In this document: positions 1 through 11,465 of the stretch, piece by piece
Numbering within the stretch: the first letter of the stretch is position 1
Layout: the number at the start of each line of letters is the position of its first letter
DNA from: Symsagittifera roscoffensis
Lineage: Eukaryota; Xenacoelomorpha; Acoela; Convolutidae
Assembly (NCBI RefSeq): GCF_963678635.1
Contig: NC_087071.1
Location: 24,256,013-24,320,012 of the forward strand
Direction of reading: 5' to 3'
DNA: 64,000 nucleotides
Program-made: the position numbers and the translations under genes
Notes under the pieces: model-generated
The model's database searches: none
The model's input: the letters and a program-made list of their open reading frames with translations, nothing else
Told to the model about the DNA's origin: nothing

Positions 1-1309
1 TTAGCAGTTGTGTTGGAGGACGCATCCGAAGCACCGGGGATCCTGCAGAAAATTGTTGACCGCGCCAAGTCACTGGGTTTCACCTTCAACCCTGCCAAAT
101 GCGGAGCTTCAAACATCTCCAAACCACTCACAATCGGAGATCAATTGGTACCAGTAGTGACCGAGGAAAGAGCCTACAAGTATCTTGGAACGACAGCATT
201 CCCGTCAATAGTTGGAGGATCGAGTCCTGCTTCGAGAGAGCTTGGGCCTTAGCACAGCTAATAGAAGATTCTCAGCTCTCCCCTATGCAAAAGTTACATG
301 CTCTCAGAACTAAGATTATGCCGAAGTTATACCATCTGCTAGAGAATTCATATACCAACCAGAACCAACTCCATATGATGAACCGATCACTGCGAAAGAT
401 GGCAACACGCATTCTTTGTCTACCTGAGAAAGCAACTACGGCGTACATCAATTTGAACCGTTTATACGGAGGACCTGGACTTCCTGACTTGGTCCTAACA
501 AAAGCAAAAATGACACAGAAATCTTTCGTCAATGCTTTTAATATTAAAGACTCTCTGGTAACGGTGACGCAGAAACTGCTTATACATGGATCAGCGGATG
601 AAGAGGTGATTCGCGCAATAAACCAGAATAAAAAAGCTGGACTCTCGGAGATTGCCAAAGAAACTTCTCTAGCTCTGCAACGAATACCCAAGTACTTGAA
701 ACTGAACATCAAATTAGAACTGCACAATGACAGGTTGAACATGCAACTTGCTGATGTGAGCTATGGAAACCCATGGCCAATGCTCCACTCCCTAATGACA
801 AAAAGGAGTCTTACAATTTTATTAGAGGCTCGAGACCAAGGCCGTTACTGGAGAAGCCTCAGCTCATCGCCTATTGCAACTAAGGCGATATACAGTTTCC
901 ACACCAAATTTTGCGAATGGCGGTTCATCCATCGTGCTAGGTTGAACCTCACCCCTTTACGCGCAGCAATCACCTGGTGCAAAAACAAAGACGTGACCAA
1001 TTGAATCAAGAGACACTGAATCACGTGATCAATAACTGTCCAGTCAACCGTAAGTCAGTAATAAGCAGACACGACGAGGCGCGGAATCTAATTGAAGCAA
1101 GTATACCTGCACATTTTACCATCATCAAAGAGCAACGTTTTGGGAATCTGCAGCCTGTTCTGATTGTTCAAAATAACGAAAAGCAGACAACACTCATCCT
1201 CGATATCAAAGTTTCAGCAGAAGCCACAGAAACCCATGAACAGCACGAGACTGACATAGCAACCAAATATGAGGCACTGAGATGTGCCTTTAACATTTAC
1301 GACCACTAA
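1..1309 (+). pseudogene. RT thumb and restriction-like endonuclease ORF, frameshifted
   Basis: Three overlapping frames make up one protein: 10-252 (LGFTFNPAKCG, then AYKYLGT), 99-1004 (LSPMQKLHALRTKIMPKLYH, GGPGLPDLV, up to AAITWCK) and 977-1309 (ETLNHVINNC, LILDIKV). The first shift lies around 190-230 and the second around 985-1010, inside the zinc-finger region, so the first cysteine pair of the finger is damaged. LHALRTKIMPKLYHLL resembles the RT thumb of R2-like elements. The RT catalytic core lies left of the window. The copy is probably inactive, but the nearly continuous reading suggests it is young or recently degraded. Confidence 0.7.
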
Positions 1310-1676
1310 ACTCCCGTCCATACTGTTCAACTTGGAGCCCTAGGAAGTGTTCGACGATGCACACGAACCCTTTTCGAACGACTGCTCAACTCAAGAAGGA
1401 AGAGCAACACCCTTGTGAGAAAATTGGCCAACCAAAATGTCCAGTATGCACGGAACCTTGCAGTTGGACACATCACTGGAAACGCCCAAACTTATTAGAT
1501 TGTGACCTACAAAAAAAACTATCTTCATCGAAGACTATTCAATGTTGATCAACTTCAATATAAACTAATTTTTCAAACTTGCTATGATATCAAACTTTCA
1601 TTCTCTACTTTTCTGAGTGTCCTTGTAAATTAACCCCTGTTTTTGCTTATTATGATTCTGAGGAATTAAATCTTTC
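1..1676 (+). mobile_element. 3' half of a U2-targeting (Utopia-like) non-LTR retrotransposon
   Basis: This is the 3' part of a LINE running off the left edge. The conceptual protein has RT-thumb sequence, then a degraded CCHC-type region (ETLNHVINNC followed by RHDEARN) and a segment with LILDIKV, which fits the catalytic Asp strand of a C-terminal restriction-like endonuclease as in R2/NeSL/Utopia-type elements. About 370 bp of untranslated tail follows the last stop. The tail ends at 1676 and U2 snRNA sequence begins at 1677 with U2 nucleotide 38 (ATCTGTTCTTGTCAGC). Utopia is the established lineage inserting into U2 genes. Family assignment here rests on domain order plus the U2 junction, not on a tree. 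Confidence 0.75.
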
Positions 1677-1814
1677 ATCTGTTCTTGTCAGCTTAATATC
1701 TGGCCTGCTTGCCATTGCCTGGCACCAACATTCAACTTCTTTTTCTTTCCTAAGTTAACATCAAAGCTTGCACCAGTTTTCCCCGTCTTACACTATCATC
1801 GGGTACAGTCCACC
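1677..1814 (+). pseudogene. U2 snRNA 3' fragment downstream of the LINE
   Basis: The sequence starts at U2 nucleotide 38, runs through SL IIa (TCTTGTCAGCTTAATATCTGG) and the IIb/III/IV equivalents, and ends near GTACAGTCCACC. The first 37 nucleotides of U2 are missing because the LINE 3' end sits there. Compared with the full copies, the SL IIb and SL III regions carry many substitutions, and the usual TGATTTTT Sm-like site is altered to a T-rich CTTCTTTTTC. This is the interrupted target gene. Confidence 0.8.
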
Positions 1815-2403
1815 TAAGAATTCTGAACCTGCGCTATGCAATTTACCTTAAAAGCTTGAAGATGTCAGTATGAAGAGTCAAATCGAGCCTGGTGTATTGC
1901 GCGAACGGCCATAACTAGCCCAAAAAACAAGACTTCAAATTTTTTTTATTTGTATCGTAAGATCATGGTCAAATCTTGGGGGACTGAGAAAATGAACCAA
2001 TATCGTCGAGCCAACTCAAAGTTATGAGCTTTTGAAATCTCGGTGATACCAAAAATTTAAGACAAATCGAGTGTGGTGCAAAAAACGAAATTTTCATTTT
2101 TTTTCTAAAGTTTAATTGTTCAGTTTTGTATCAATTATTTGGGCTCAAGACAATTCCAACGAGCCTAAAACGAACTCTGTAGCTTCAGTTTACGTGGAGT
2201 AATCATCAGTTGAATTTTTGAGGGTAACTGCATTTCGGCCACTTTGGAAGAAAATCGACCTAAAAGCTTACTTTTATGTTTGTGAAACTTTTTTTCTTGC
2301 TTTTTTAAAAAAAGGGCTGCCCTCCGTTGTCACAGAGTGCATTCAAAGAAAGTTTATCAGTAGATCGGAATACCTACCTTTATAATAAATTTATTACAAC
2401 ATT

Positions 2404-2540
2404 TAGGCTAAAAGCAACCATCAGTATCCTGGCTGGTACTCGACCATATGCCACCTACAGTGAATGAGCGGCTATCATGCCATAGATGGTCATCCAAGAC
2501 ACCCTGTACACGATCCGTAGGTTTTGACCTGCCGATTTGG
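2404..2540 (+). other. Conserved block of the U2 spacer (repeated in every unit)
   Basis: A roughly 120-nt block beginning AGGCTAAAAGCAAC and running through TCAGTATCCTGGCTGG, ATGCCACYTACAGTGAATGA, CATGCCATAGATGG and ACCCTGTACACG recurs near 3857, 5306, 21728, 23172, 24598 and 26039, about 520-650 bp upstream of each U2. It is better kept than the T-rich spacer on either side. Function unknown; it could be a distal promoter element or an unrecognised RNA. Confidence 0.6.
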
Positions 2541-3059
2541 CCGTAAAACTCATTGGGCCAAAAACATTCTGAAAAATGTCAACTTTTCAAATTTTGTTTG
2601 AAATCCATAAATTATAACGTGAGCGTGCAAAATTTTACATGGTAAAAGAGCATATTTTTAATCTCGCGCGAGGGCCAGTGTTTTAAAAGTAATGTATATA
2701 GACATATGCTAATCAGGATATGAATGAAAGCGGATTAACTCAATTGCCTACGGCAGAACCGCAGATTCTGTCTTTGTCCACGTCGTTAAGCCCATTTCGT
2801 ATGTAACGGCAGAAACGCAGATGGTTATAATGTAGTCTTTTGTACTCTTACGATAGATTTACTAGCCAGCAGGGGTGTTTTGTTAGGGCAAAGTCAATTT
2901 ATTGCTACCTCTTTAAAATTTTCCAGCTTGACCTTTTAAAAGTTGGTCCGGGAGCAACCCAGCTCTCAACCCAGTTGGATAAATATAAGTTTTTATGACC
3001 GAGCTGTTTTTTCATTGTTGTGTTGAAGGGATGTACAAAAATAAGGAAATGATTTAGTT

Positions 3060-3248
3060 ATCGCTTCTCGGCCCTTTGGCTGAGATCATGTGTAGTATCT
3101 GTTCTTGTCAGCTTAGTATCTGGCAAGCTGGGCATTGCCTGGCACCAATATTAAACTGATTTAATACTTCCCGGGCTTACACCGAAGCTCGCTTCAGTTG
3201 ACTCACTTATTGTACCGGTCTCACACTACCATCGGGTACAGTTCACCC
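3060..3248 (+). ncRNA. U2: U2 snRNA-like gene, copy with intact GUAGUA
   Basis: About 189 nt with the U2 5' end (ATCGCTTCTCGGCC), the branch-site recognition element GTAGTA intact at U2 positions 33-38, SL IIa, SL IIb (GCTGGGCATTGCCTGGC), an Sm-like site in TGATTTAATACTTC (weaker than the TGATTTTT of other copies), and SL III with CGAAGCTCGCTTC. SL IV has CCGGTCTCACACTACCATCGGG. U2 base-pairs with the intron branch site in the spliceosome. SL I carries GGCCCTTTGGCTGAG instead of GGCCTTTTGGCTAAG, and SL IIa has TTAGTATC. It may be a diverged gene or a pseudogene. Confidence 0.85.
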
Positions 3249-4515
3249 GAAAATTTTGAACACGCACTATGCAATTTACCTTAAAAGCTTGAAGATGTCA
3301 GTATGAAGAGACAAATGAGCCTGGTGAATTGCGCGAACGGCCATAACTTGCCCTAAAAACTTAAGACATCCAAGTTTTACTATTTGTATCTTAAGACCAT
3401 GGTCAAATCTTGGCGGACTGAGAAAACGAACCAATTTTGTTGAACCAATTCAACGTTATGAGCTTTTGAAATCTCGGTGATGCCAAAATTTAAGTCTTAT
3501 CGAGCGTGGTGCAAAAAACGAAATTTTCAAAATTTTTGGGTTTTTCTTATTTAAATGATTTCTTGGTTTCTAAAATTTAATTTTTCAAAATTGTATCATA
3601 AATTGTGGCTCAAGACAATTCCATTGAATCCAAAACGACCTCAATAGCTTCAGTGTACGTTGAGTAATCATCAGTTGAAATTTTTGGGGGAGCTGAATTT
3701 CGCCCATTTTGGAAGAAAATCGGCCTAAACGCTATTTTTTAAATTAGTGCAATTTTTATCTTGTGATTTTCAAAAATTGTCTGTCAGAGTGCATTCACAA
3801 AAAATTTATCAAAGAGATTTGAATACTTACCTACTTAATAAATTTATCACAACACCTAGGCTAAAAGCAACTATCAGTATCCTGGCTGGTATTCGACCAT
3901 ATGCCACTTACAGTGAAAGAGCGGCTATGATGCCATAGATGATAATCCAATACAAGATACCCTGTACACGCTCCGTAGGTTTTGACCAACTGATTTGGCC
4001 TTGAATCTCATTGGGACAAAAAATTTCTGAAAACTGTCAAATTTTCAAGTTTTGTTTGAAATGCATAATTTTTAACGTGAGCGTGCAAAACTTTACTTGG
4101 TATAAGAGCATATTTTTACTCTCGAGCGAGTACGAGTCTTTAAAGTAATGTACATAAACATATGTTACTCAGGATATAATTGAAAGCGGAATGACTCAAT
4201 TGCCTACGCAGAACCGCAGATTCTGTCTTTGTCCACATCGTTAAGGCCATGTCGTATGTAGCGTCAGAAACGCAGATGGTTATATTGTAGTCTACTGTAC
4301 TCTTAAGATACCTTTACTAGCCAGAAGAGGTGTTTTGTTAGGGCAAAGGGTCATCAGGGCTATCTCTTTTAAACTTTCCACCTTGACCTTTCATAAGTTG
4401 GTTCGGGAGCAACCCAGCTCTCAACCCAGTCGGATAAATACAAAATTTTTATGATGCGAGCATTTTTTTATTGTTGTGTTCAAAGCATGTACAAAAATAA
4501 GACAATGGTTTGAGT

Positions 4516-4703
4516 ATCGCTTCCCGGCGTTTTGGCTGGGATCATGTGTAGCATCTGTTCTTGTCAGCTTAATATCTGGCATGCTGGGAATTGCCTGGCA
4601 CCAATATTAAACTGATTTTCTACTTCCCGAGGTTACACCGAAGCTCGCTTCAGTTAACTAACGGATTGTCCCAGTCTTACACTACCATCGGGTACAGTCC
4701 ACC
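4516..4703 (+). pseudogene. U2 snRNA-like copy, branch-site element altered
   Basis: Full-length U2 similarity, but the 5' stem is damaged (CTTCCCGGCGTTTTGGCTGGG) and the branch-site recognition element reads GTAGCA instead of GTAGTA (U37 to C). SL IIa, SL IIb (GCTGGGAATTGCCTGGC), the Sm-like TGATTTTC and SL III/IV remain recognisable. The changes at the catalytic-site pairing element and SL I make a non-functional copy most likely. Confidence 0.8.
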
Positions 4704-5645
4704 TGAAAATTTTGAGCCCGCACTGTGCAATTTACCTTAAAAGCTTGAGGATGTCAGTTTGAAGAGACAAATCGAGCCTGGTGAACTGCGCGAACGGCCA
4801 TAACTTGCCCAAAAAACATAAGATTTCCAAGTTTCATTGTTTGTAACGTAAGACCATAGTCAGATCTTGGGGGACTGCAAAAATGAGCTAATTTAGTCGA
4901 GCCAACTCAAAGTTATCAGCTTTTGAATCTCGGTGATACCAAAAAATTAAGCCTAAATGAGCTTAGTGCAAAAAACTAAATTTTCAAAATTTTAGTTTTT
5001 TTTTTTGTCTAAATTTTATTTTTTCATAATTGCATCATGAATTTAGGCTCAAGAAAATTCCAATGAGCACAAGATGACCTCTGTAGCTTCAGTGTACGTG
5101 GAGTAATCATCAGTTGAAACTTTGGGGCAGCTGAATTTCGGCATTTTTGGAAGAAAATCGGCCTGAAAGCTATTTACTAAGTTAGTGCATTTTTTTTCTT
5201 GCATTTTTCAAAAAAGGGCCACCCTCCGCTGTCGCAGAGTGACTTCAAAGAAACGTATCAAATAGATTTGAATACTTACCTATTCAATAATTTTATCACA
5301 ACATTTAGGCTAAAAGCAACTATCAGTATCCTGGCTGGTATTCGACCATATGCCACTTAGAGTGAATGAGCGGCGATCATGCCATGGATGATCATCCAGT
5401 CCAAGACACCTTGTACAGGCTCCATAGGTTTTGACCAGCCGGTTAGGCCTTAAAACCCATTGGGTCAAAAAATTCCGAAAAATGTCAATTTTTAAATTTT
5501 TGTTTGACAAGCATAAATTATAACGTGAGCGTGCAAAATTTTACATGATAGAAGAGCATATTTTTAGGGCGAGTGGTTTAAAAGTAATGTAAATAGACAT
5601 AAGCTAGTCAGGATATAAATGAAAGCGGAATTACTCAATTGCCTA

Positions 5646-5716
5646 CGGCAGAACTGCAGATTATGTATTTGTCCACATCGTTAAGCCCATGTCGTATGTA
5701 ACGGCAGAAACGCAGA
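5646..5716 (+). promoter_or_regulatory. Paired CGGCAGAAMCGCAGA repeats upstream of U2
   Basis: Two near-identical 15-mers (CGGCAGAACTGCAGA at 5646 and CGGCAGAAACGCAGA at 5702) lie about 309 and 253 bp upstream of the U2 copy at 5955. The pair is present in most units (for example near 4200-4270, 23517-23590 and 26385-26450). Spacing relative to U2 fits a distal enhancer element of an snRNA gene. That role is inferred from position and conservation only. Confidence 0.35.
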
Positions 5717-5840
5717 TGGTTATAATGTAGTCTACTGTACTCTTACGATAGATTTACTAGCCAGCAGCGGTGATTTGTTAGGGCAAAGTTTCATTAGAGC
5801 TACCTCTTTTCAACTTTCAACCTTGACCTTTTTTAAGTTG

Positions 5841-5954
5841 GTCCGGAGCAACCCAGCTCTCAACCCAGTCGGATAAATATGATTTTTATGATGCGAGCCG
5901 TTTTTTTCATTGTTGTGTTCGAGGCATGTACAAAAACAAGGAAATGGTTTAGTT
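5841..5954 (+). promoter_or_regulatory. Putative U2 proximal promoter region
   Basis: The roughly 115 bp directly upstream of this U2 copy is shared by the other units: GGAGCAACCCAGCTCTCAAC, a TATA-like GGATAAATAT at 5871-5880 (about 80 bp before the U2 start), a TGATGCGAGC block and GTACAAAAA near -30. snRNA genes use a proximal sequence element around -55. I infer that it lies here from conservation and position and cannot identify the exact motif. Confidence 0.4.
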
Positions 5955-6140
5955 ATCGCTTCTCGGCCTTTTGGCTAAGATCATATGTAGTATCTGTTCT
6001 TGTCAGCTTAATATCTGGCATGCTGGGCATTGCCTGGCACCAATATTAAACTGATTTTTACTTCTCGAGTTGACACCGAAGCTTGCTTCAGTTGACTCAC
6101 GGATTTCCCGGTCTTACACTACCATCGGGTACAGTCCACC
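5955..6140 (+). ncRNA. U2: U2 snRNA-like gene, best-preserved copy
   Basis: About 186 nt. Of the copies here, SL I is closest to the general U2 consensus (ATCGCTTCTCGGCCTTTTGG then CTAAGATCA). The branch-site element GTAGTA is intact. SL IIa, SL IIb (GCTGGGCATTGCCTGGC), the Sm site TGATTTTTA, SL III with the conserved GAAGCTTGCTTC hairpin, and SL IV (CCCGGTCTTACACTACCATCGGG) all follow in order. The one notable change is T for G at position 31 (TATGTAGTA). It is the best candidate for an expressed U2 gene in the window, but the unexpanded array outside the window may hold better copies. Confidence 0.88.
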
Positions 6141-8149
6141 TGAAAATTCTGAGCCCGCACTGTGCAATGTACCGTAAAAGCTTGAAGATGTCAGCATGAA
6201 GAAACAAATCTAGCCTGGTGAACTGCTGGAACAGCCATAACTTGCCCAAAAAAAATAAGACTTCCAAACTTCGTTATTCGTATCGTAAGACCAGGGTCAG
6301 ATCTTGGGGGAATAAGAAAATGAAACAATTTTAACAAACCAATTCAAACTTATGGATTTTTGATGTTTTTTTATGTCAAAGTTTTTTTTATGTCTAAAAC
6401 TTAATTTTTCATAAATGTATCATAAGTTTGGGCTTATGACAATTCCAATGAGCCCAAAACGACATCTGTAGCTTCAGTATAGGTGGAGTAATCCTCAGTT
6501 GTTAAATTTTGGGAGGAGCTGAATTTCGGTCGGTCGTTTTGGAAGAAAATCGGCCTAAAAGCTAACTTTTAAGTATGTGCAATTTTTTTCTTGAGTCTTT
6601 CAAAAATGTACTGCCCTCCGCTGGATGTGAAGATGTCAGTATGAAGAGTCAAATGGAGCCTGGTGATTTGCGCGAACGGCCATAACTTGCCCAAAAAAAT
6701 TAAGACTTCCAATTTTTTTTATTCGTATCGTAAGACCATGGTCAATTCTTGGGGGACTGAGAAAAAGAACAAATTTTAGCAAACTAATTCAAAGTTATGA
6801 GCTACTGAAATCTCGGTAATGCCATAGAGTTAAGCCTGATCAAGCGTGGTGCAAAAAAAAGAAATTTTCAAAAAAATTTTTTTAAGCTTTGATTTTTCAT
6901 TATTGTATCACAAATTTGGGCTTAAGAAAATTTCAACGAGCCCAAAAACAACATCGGTAGCTTCAGTGTAGGTGGAGTAATCTTCAGTTGTAAAATTTTT
7001 TTTGGGGGGGGGGCTGAATTTCGGCCGTTTTGGAAGAAAATCGGCCTAAAAGCTAAATTTTAAGAATGTGCAATTTTTTTCTTGCATTTTTCAAAAATGG
7101 GCTGCCCTCCGCTGGATGTGAAGATGTTAGTATGAAGAGTCAAATCGAGCCTGGTGATTTTTCATAATTGTATCATAAATTTGGGCTTAGGTCAATTCCA
7201 ACAAGCCCAAAACGACTTCTGGTAACTTCAGCGTAGGTGGAGTAATCCTCAGTTGTTAAATTTTGGGGGGAGATAATTTTCGGCCGTTTTGGAAGAAAAT
7301 CGGCCTAAAAGCTAATATTTAAGTATGTGCATTTTTTTTCTTGCATGTTTCAAAAATGGGCTGCCCTCCGCTGGATGTGTAAATGTCAGTATGAAGAGTC
7401 AAATCGAGCCTGGTGATTTGAGCGAACGGCCATAACTTGCCCAAAAAACTTAAGACTTCCAATTTTTATGATTTGTATCGCAAGACCATGGTCAGATCTT
7501 GGGGGACTGAGAAATTGAACCAATTTTGTCGAACCAATTCAAAGTTATGAGCTTTTGAAATCTCGGTGATGCGATAAAATTAAGCCTAATCAAGCTTGGT
7601 GCAAAAACAGAAAATTTCAAAAAAAATTTTTTGTCTTATTTTTAATTTTTCATAATTGTATCATAAGTTTGGGCTTATGACAATTCCAACGAGCCCAAAA
7701 CGACATCTGTAGCTTGAGTGTAAATTGAGTAATCCTCAGTTGCTGAATTTTGGAAGGAGCTGAATTTCAGCCGTTTTGGAAGAAAAACGGCCTAAAAGCT
7801 AAATTTTAAGTATGTGCAATTGTTTTCTTGAGTTTTTCAAAAATGGGCTGCCCTCCGCTGGATGTAAAGATGTCAGTATGAAGAGTCAAATCGAGCCTGG
7901 TGAATTGCGCGAACGGCCATAACTTGCCGAAAAAAATTAAGACTTCCAAGTTTTGTTATTTGTATCGTAAAACCATGGTCAGATCTTGGGGGAACAAGAA
8001 AATGAACCAATTTTAACAAACCAATTCAAAGTTATGCGCTTTTGAAATCTCGGTAATGCCTTAGAGTTAAGCCTAATCGAGCTTGGTCCAAAAAAAGCAA
8101 ATTTCAAAAATTTTTCTTTTTTTTTGTCCTAATTTTTTTTTTCATAATT

Positions 8150-11100
8150 GTATCATCCTTGTAAGAGTCTCCTCATTCCACTTTATAAACAAATGTTCTG
8201 TACGAGGTCACAAAATGAAAATTTTTGAATCACTTGTCTTTATTAAAAACTTCTATCCTCCTGTCATCGCGAAAGTGAAAAAAGAAATTCTTGCTAAATG
8301 ATAGCATGTCTAGAATCAAGAATTCAAAACTAAAGCTGATTTACGCGCCAAGAAACTGCAGCTGTTTTGCAAACGCTACAATTCCAACGGGACCAAAACG
8401 AGCTCTGGTAATTTCAGTGTAGGTGGAGTAATCCTCAGTTGTTAAATTTTTGGGAGAATTGAATTTCGGCCGTTTTGGAAGAAAATCGGCCTAAAAGCTA
8501 GCTTTTATGTATGTGCAATTTTCTTCTTGCATTTTTCAAAAATGGGCTGCCCTCCACTGGATGTGAAAATTTCTATATGAAGATTCAAATCGAGCCTGGT
8601 GGTTTGCGCGAACGGCCATAACTTGCCCAAAAAAATTAAGACTTCCAAATTGTAATATTTGCATCGTAAGACCATGGTCAGATCTTGGGGGACTGAGAAA
8701 ATGAACCAATTTTAACAAACCAATTCAAAGTTATGGGCTTTTGAAATCTCGGTAATGCCATAAAAGTAAGCCTAATCGAGCGCGATGCAAAAAAATAAAT
8801 TTTCAAAACTTTTGTTTTTTTGTCTAAGTATTGATTTTTCATAATTGTATCGTAAATTTGGGTTTCGGACAATTCCAACGAGACCAAAACGACCTCTGGT
8901 AACTTCAGTGTAGGTGGAGTAATCCTCAGTTGTTAAATTTTAAGGGAGATGAATTTCGGCCGTTTTGGAAGAAAATCGGCCCAAAAGCTAACTTTTAAGT
9001 ATGTGCAATTTTTTTTCTTGCACTTTTCAAAAATGGGCTGCCCTCCGAAGGATGTGAATATGTCAGTATGAAGAGTCAAATCGAGCCTGGTAATTTGCTC
9101 AAACGGCCATAACTTGCCCAAAAAATTTAAGACTTCCAAAGTTTTTTATTTGTAGGTTAAGACCATGGTCAGATCTTGGGGGACTGAGAAAGTGAAAAAT
9201 TTTGTCGAACCAATTCAAAGTTATGAGCTTTTGGATCCTCGGTGATGCCATAAAAATAAGACTAATCGAGCTTGGTGCAAAAATGCAAAAACAGAAATTT
9301 TCAAAATTTTAGTTTTTTTTGTCTAATTTTTTTTTCATAATTGTATCATCCTTGTTAAAGTCTCCTCATTCCACTTTTTAAACAATTGTTCTGTACGAGG
9401 TCACAAAATGAAAATTTTCGAATCACTTGTCTTTATTAAAAACTTCTATCCTCCTGTCATCGCGAAAGTGAAAAAAGAAATTCTTGCTAAATGATATCAT
9501 GTCTAGAATCAAGAATTCAAAACTAAAGCTGATTTACGCGCCAAGAAACTGCAGCTATTTTGCAAACGCTACAATTCCAACGGGCCCAAAACGACCTCTG
9601 GTAATTTCAGTGTAGGTGGAGTAATCCTCAGTTGTTAAATTTTTGGGAGATTTGAATTTCGGCCGTTTTGGAAGAAAATCGGCCTAAAAGCTAGCTTTTA
9701 TGTATGTGCAATTTTTTTCTTGCATTTTTCAAAAATGGGCTGCCCTCCACTGGATGTGAAAATTTCTATATGAAGATTCAACTCGAGCCTGGTGGTTTGC
9801 GCGAACGGCCATAACTTGCCCAAAAAAATTAAGACTTCCAAAATGTAATATTTGCATCGTAAGACCATGGTCAGATCTTGGGGGACTGAGAAAATGAACC
9901 AATTTTAACAAACCAATTCAAAGTTATGGGCTTTTGAAATCTCGGTAATGCCATAAAAGTAAGCCTAATCGAGCGCGATGCAAAAAAATAAATTTTCAAA
10001 ACTTTTGTTTTTTTGTCTAAGTATTGATTTTTCATAATTGTATCGTAAATTTGGGTTTCGGACAATTCCAACGAGACCAAAACGACCTCTGGTAACTTCA
10101 GTGTAGGTGGAGTAATCCTCAGTTGTTAAATTTTAAGGGAGATGAATTTCGGCCGTTTTGGAAGAAAATCGGCCCAAAAGCTAACTTTTAAGTATGTGCA
10201 ATTTTTTTTCTTGCACTTTTCAAAAATGGGCTGCCCTCCGAAGGATGTGAATATGTCAGTATGAAGAGTCAAATCGAGCCTGGTAATTTGCTCAAACGGC
10301 CATAACTTGCCCAAAAAATTTAAGACTTCCAAAGTTTTTTATTTGTAGGTTAAGACCATGGTCAGATCTTGGGGGACTGAGAAAGTGAAAAATTTTGTCG
10401 AACCAATTCAAAGTTATGAGCTTTTGGATCCTCGGTGATGCCATAAAAATAAGACTAATCGAGCTTGGTGCAAAAATGCAAAAACAGAAATTTTCAAAAT
10501 TTTAGTTTTTTTTGTCTAATTTTTTTTTCATAATTGTATCATCCTTGTTAAAGTCTCCTCATTCCACTTTTTAAACAATTGTTCTGTACGAGGTCACAAA
10601 ATGAAAATTTTCGAATCACTTGTCTTTATTAAAAACTTCTATCCTCCTGTCATCGCGAAAGTGAAAAAAGAAATTCTTGCTAAATGATATCATGTCTAGA
10701 ATCAAGAATTCAAAACTAAAGCTGATTTACGCGCCAAGAAACTGCAGCTATTTTGCAAACGCTACAATTCCAACGGGCCCAAAACGACCTCTGGTAATTT
10801 CAGTGTAGGTGGAGTAATCCTCAGTTGTTAAATTTTTGGGAGATTTGAATTTCGGCCGTTTTGGAAGAAAATCGGCCTAAAAGCTAGCTTTTATGTATGT
10901 GCAATTTTTTTCTTGCATTTTTCAAAAATGGGCTGCCCTCCACTGGATGTGAAAATTTCTATATGAAGATTCAACTCGAGCCTGGTGGTTTGCGCGAACG
11001 GCCATAACTTGCCCAAAAAAATTAAGACTTCCAAAATGTAATATTTGCATCGTAAGACCATGGTCAGATCTTGGGGGACTGAGAAAATGAACCATTTTTA

Positions 11101-11465
11101 ACAAACCAATTCAAAGTTATGGGCTTTTGAAATCTCGGTAATGCCATAAAAGTAAGCCTAATCGAGCTTGGTCCAAAAAAAAGCAAATTTCAAAAATTTT
11201 AGTTTTTTTTTTGTCCTAATTTTTTTTTCATAATTGTATCATCCTTGTTAAAGTCTCCTCATTCCACTTTATAAATAAATTTTCTGTACGAGGTCACAAA
11301 ATGAAAATTTTCGAATCACTTGTCTTTATTAAAAACTTCTATCCTCCTGTCATCGCGAAAGTGAAAAAAGAAATTCTTGCTAAATGATATCATGTCTAGA
11401 ATTAAGAATTCAAAACTAAAGCTGATTTACGCGCCAAGAAACTGCAGCTAATTTGCAAACGCTAC
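8150..11465 (+). repeat. 1193-bp higher-order repeats carrying a foreign insert of about 220 bp
   Basis: A roughly 220-bp segment (CCTTGTTAAAGTCTCCTC ... GCAAACGCT) replaces about 18 bp of the ordinary monomer at the same place in four copies (about 8153, 9346, 10540 and 11240). The first three are spaced by exactly 1193 bp and the fourth by 700 bp. The insert therefore arose once and spread with the satellite. It has a 28-codon open frame starting MKIFESLVFIKNFYPP and ending with TGA in all copies. I do not recognise it. Confidence 0.85.
8214..8301 (+). other. 28-codon open frame in the satellite insert, four copies
   Basis: The frame MKIFESLVFIKNFYPP...KKEILAK, stop TGA, occurs here and again near 9407, 10600 and 11301. 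Between the first and later copies there is a synonymous TTT/TTC change. The frame is too short and too recently duplicated for conservation to prove coding. Its codon pattern differs from the surrounding homopolymer-rich monomer, so it may be a fragment of a captured gene or transposon. No function is assigned. Confidence 0.3.

Larger units (their letters stand above)
1677..6610 (+). repeat. Left U2 snRNA tandem array (unit about 1.45 kb)
   Basis: U2 copies start at 3060, 4516 and 5955 (spacings 1456 and 1439), after the fragment at 1677. Each unit contains, in order, U2, a spacer beginning near GATGTCAGTATGAAGAG, a block ending in GGGCTGCCCTCCGCTG, a conserved roughly 120-nt block (TATCAGTATCCTGGCTGG...), a block with two CGGCAGAAMCGCAGA repeats, and a TATA-like upstream region. 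Tandem organisation of U2 genes is common in animals. Spacers and genes diverge between units, so concerted evolution is incomplete here. Confidence 0.92.

Noticed and set aside
5265-5285. ATACTTACCTA resembling the 5' end of U1 snRNA in the U2 spacer
   Set aside because: The match stops after about ten bases. No U1 stem-loops or Sm site follow, and the next sequence is the conserved spacer block.
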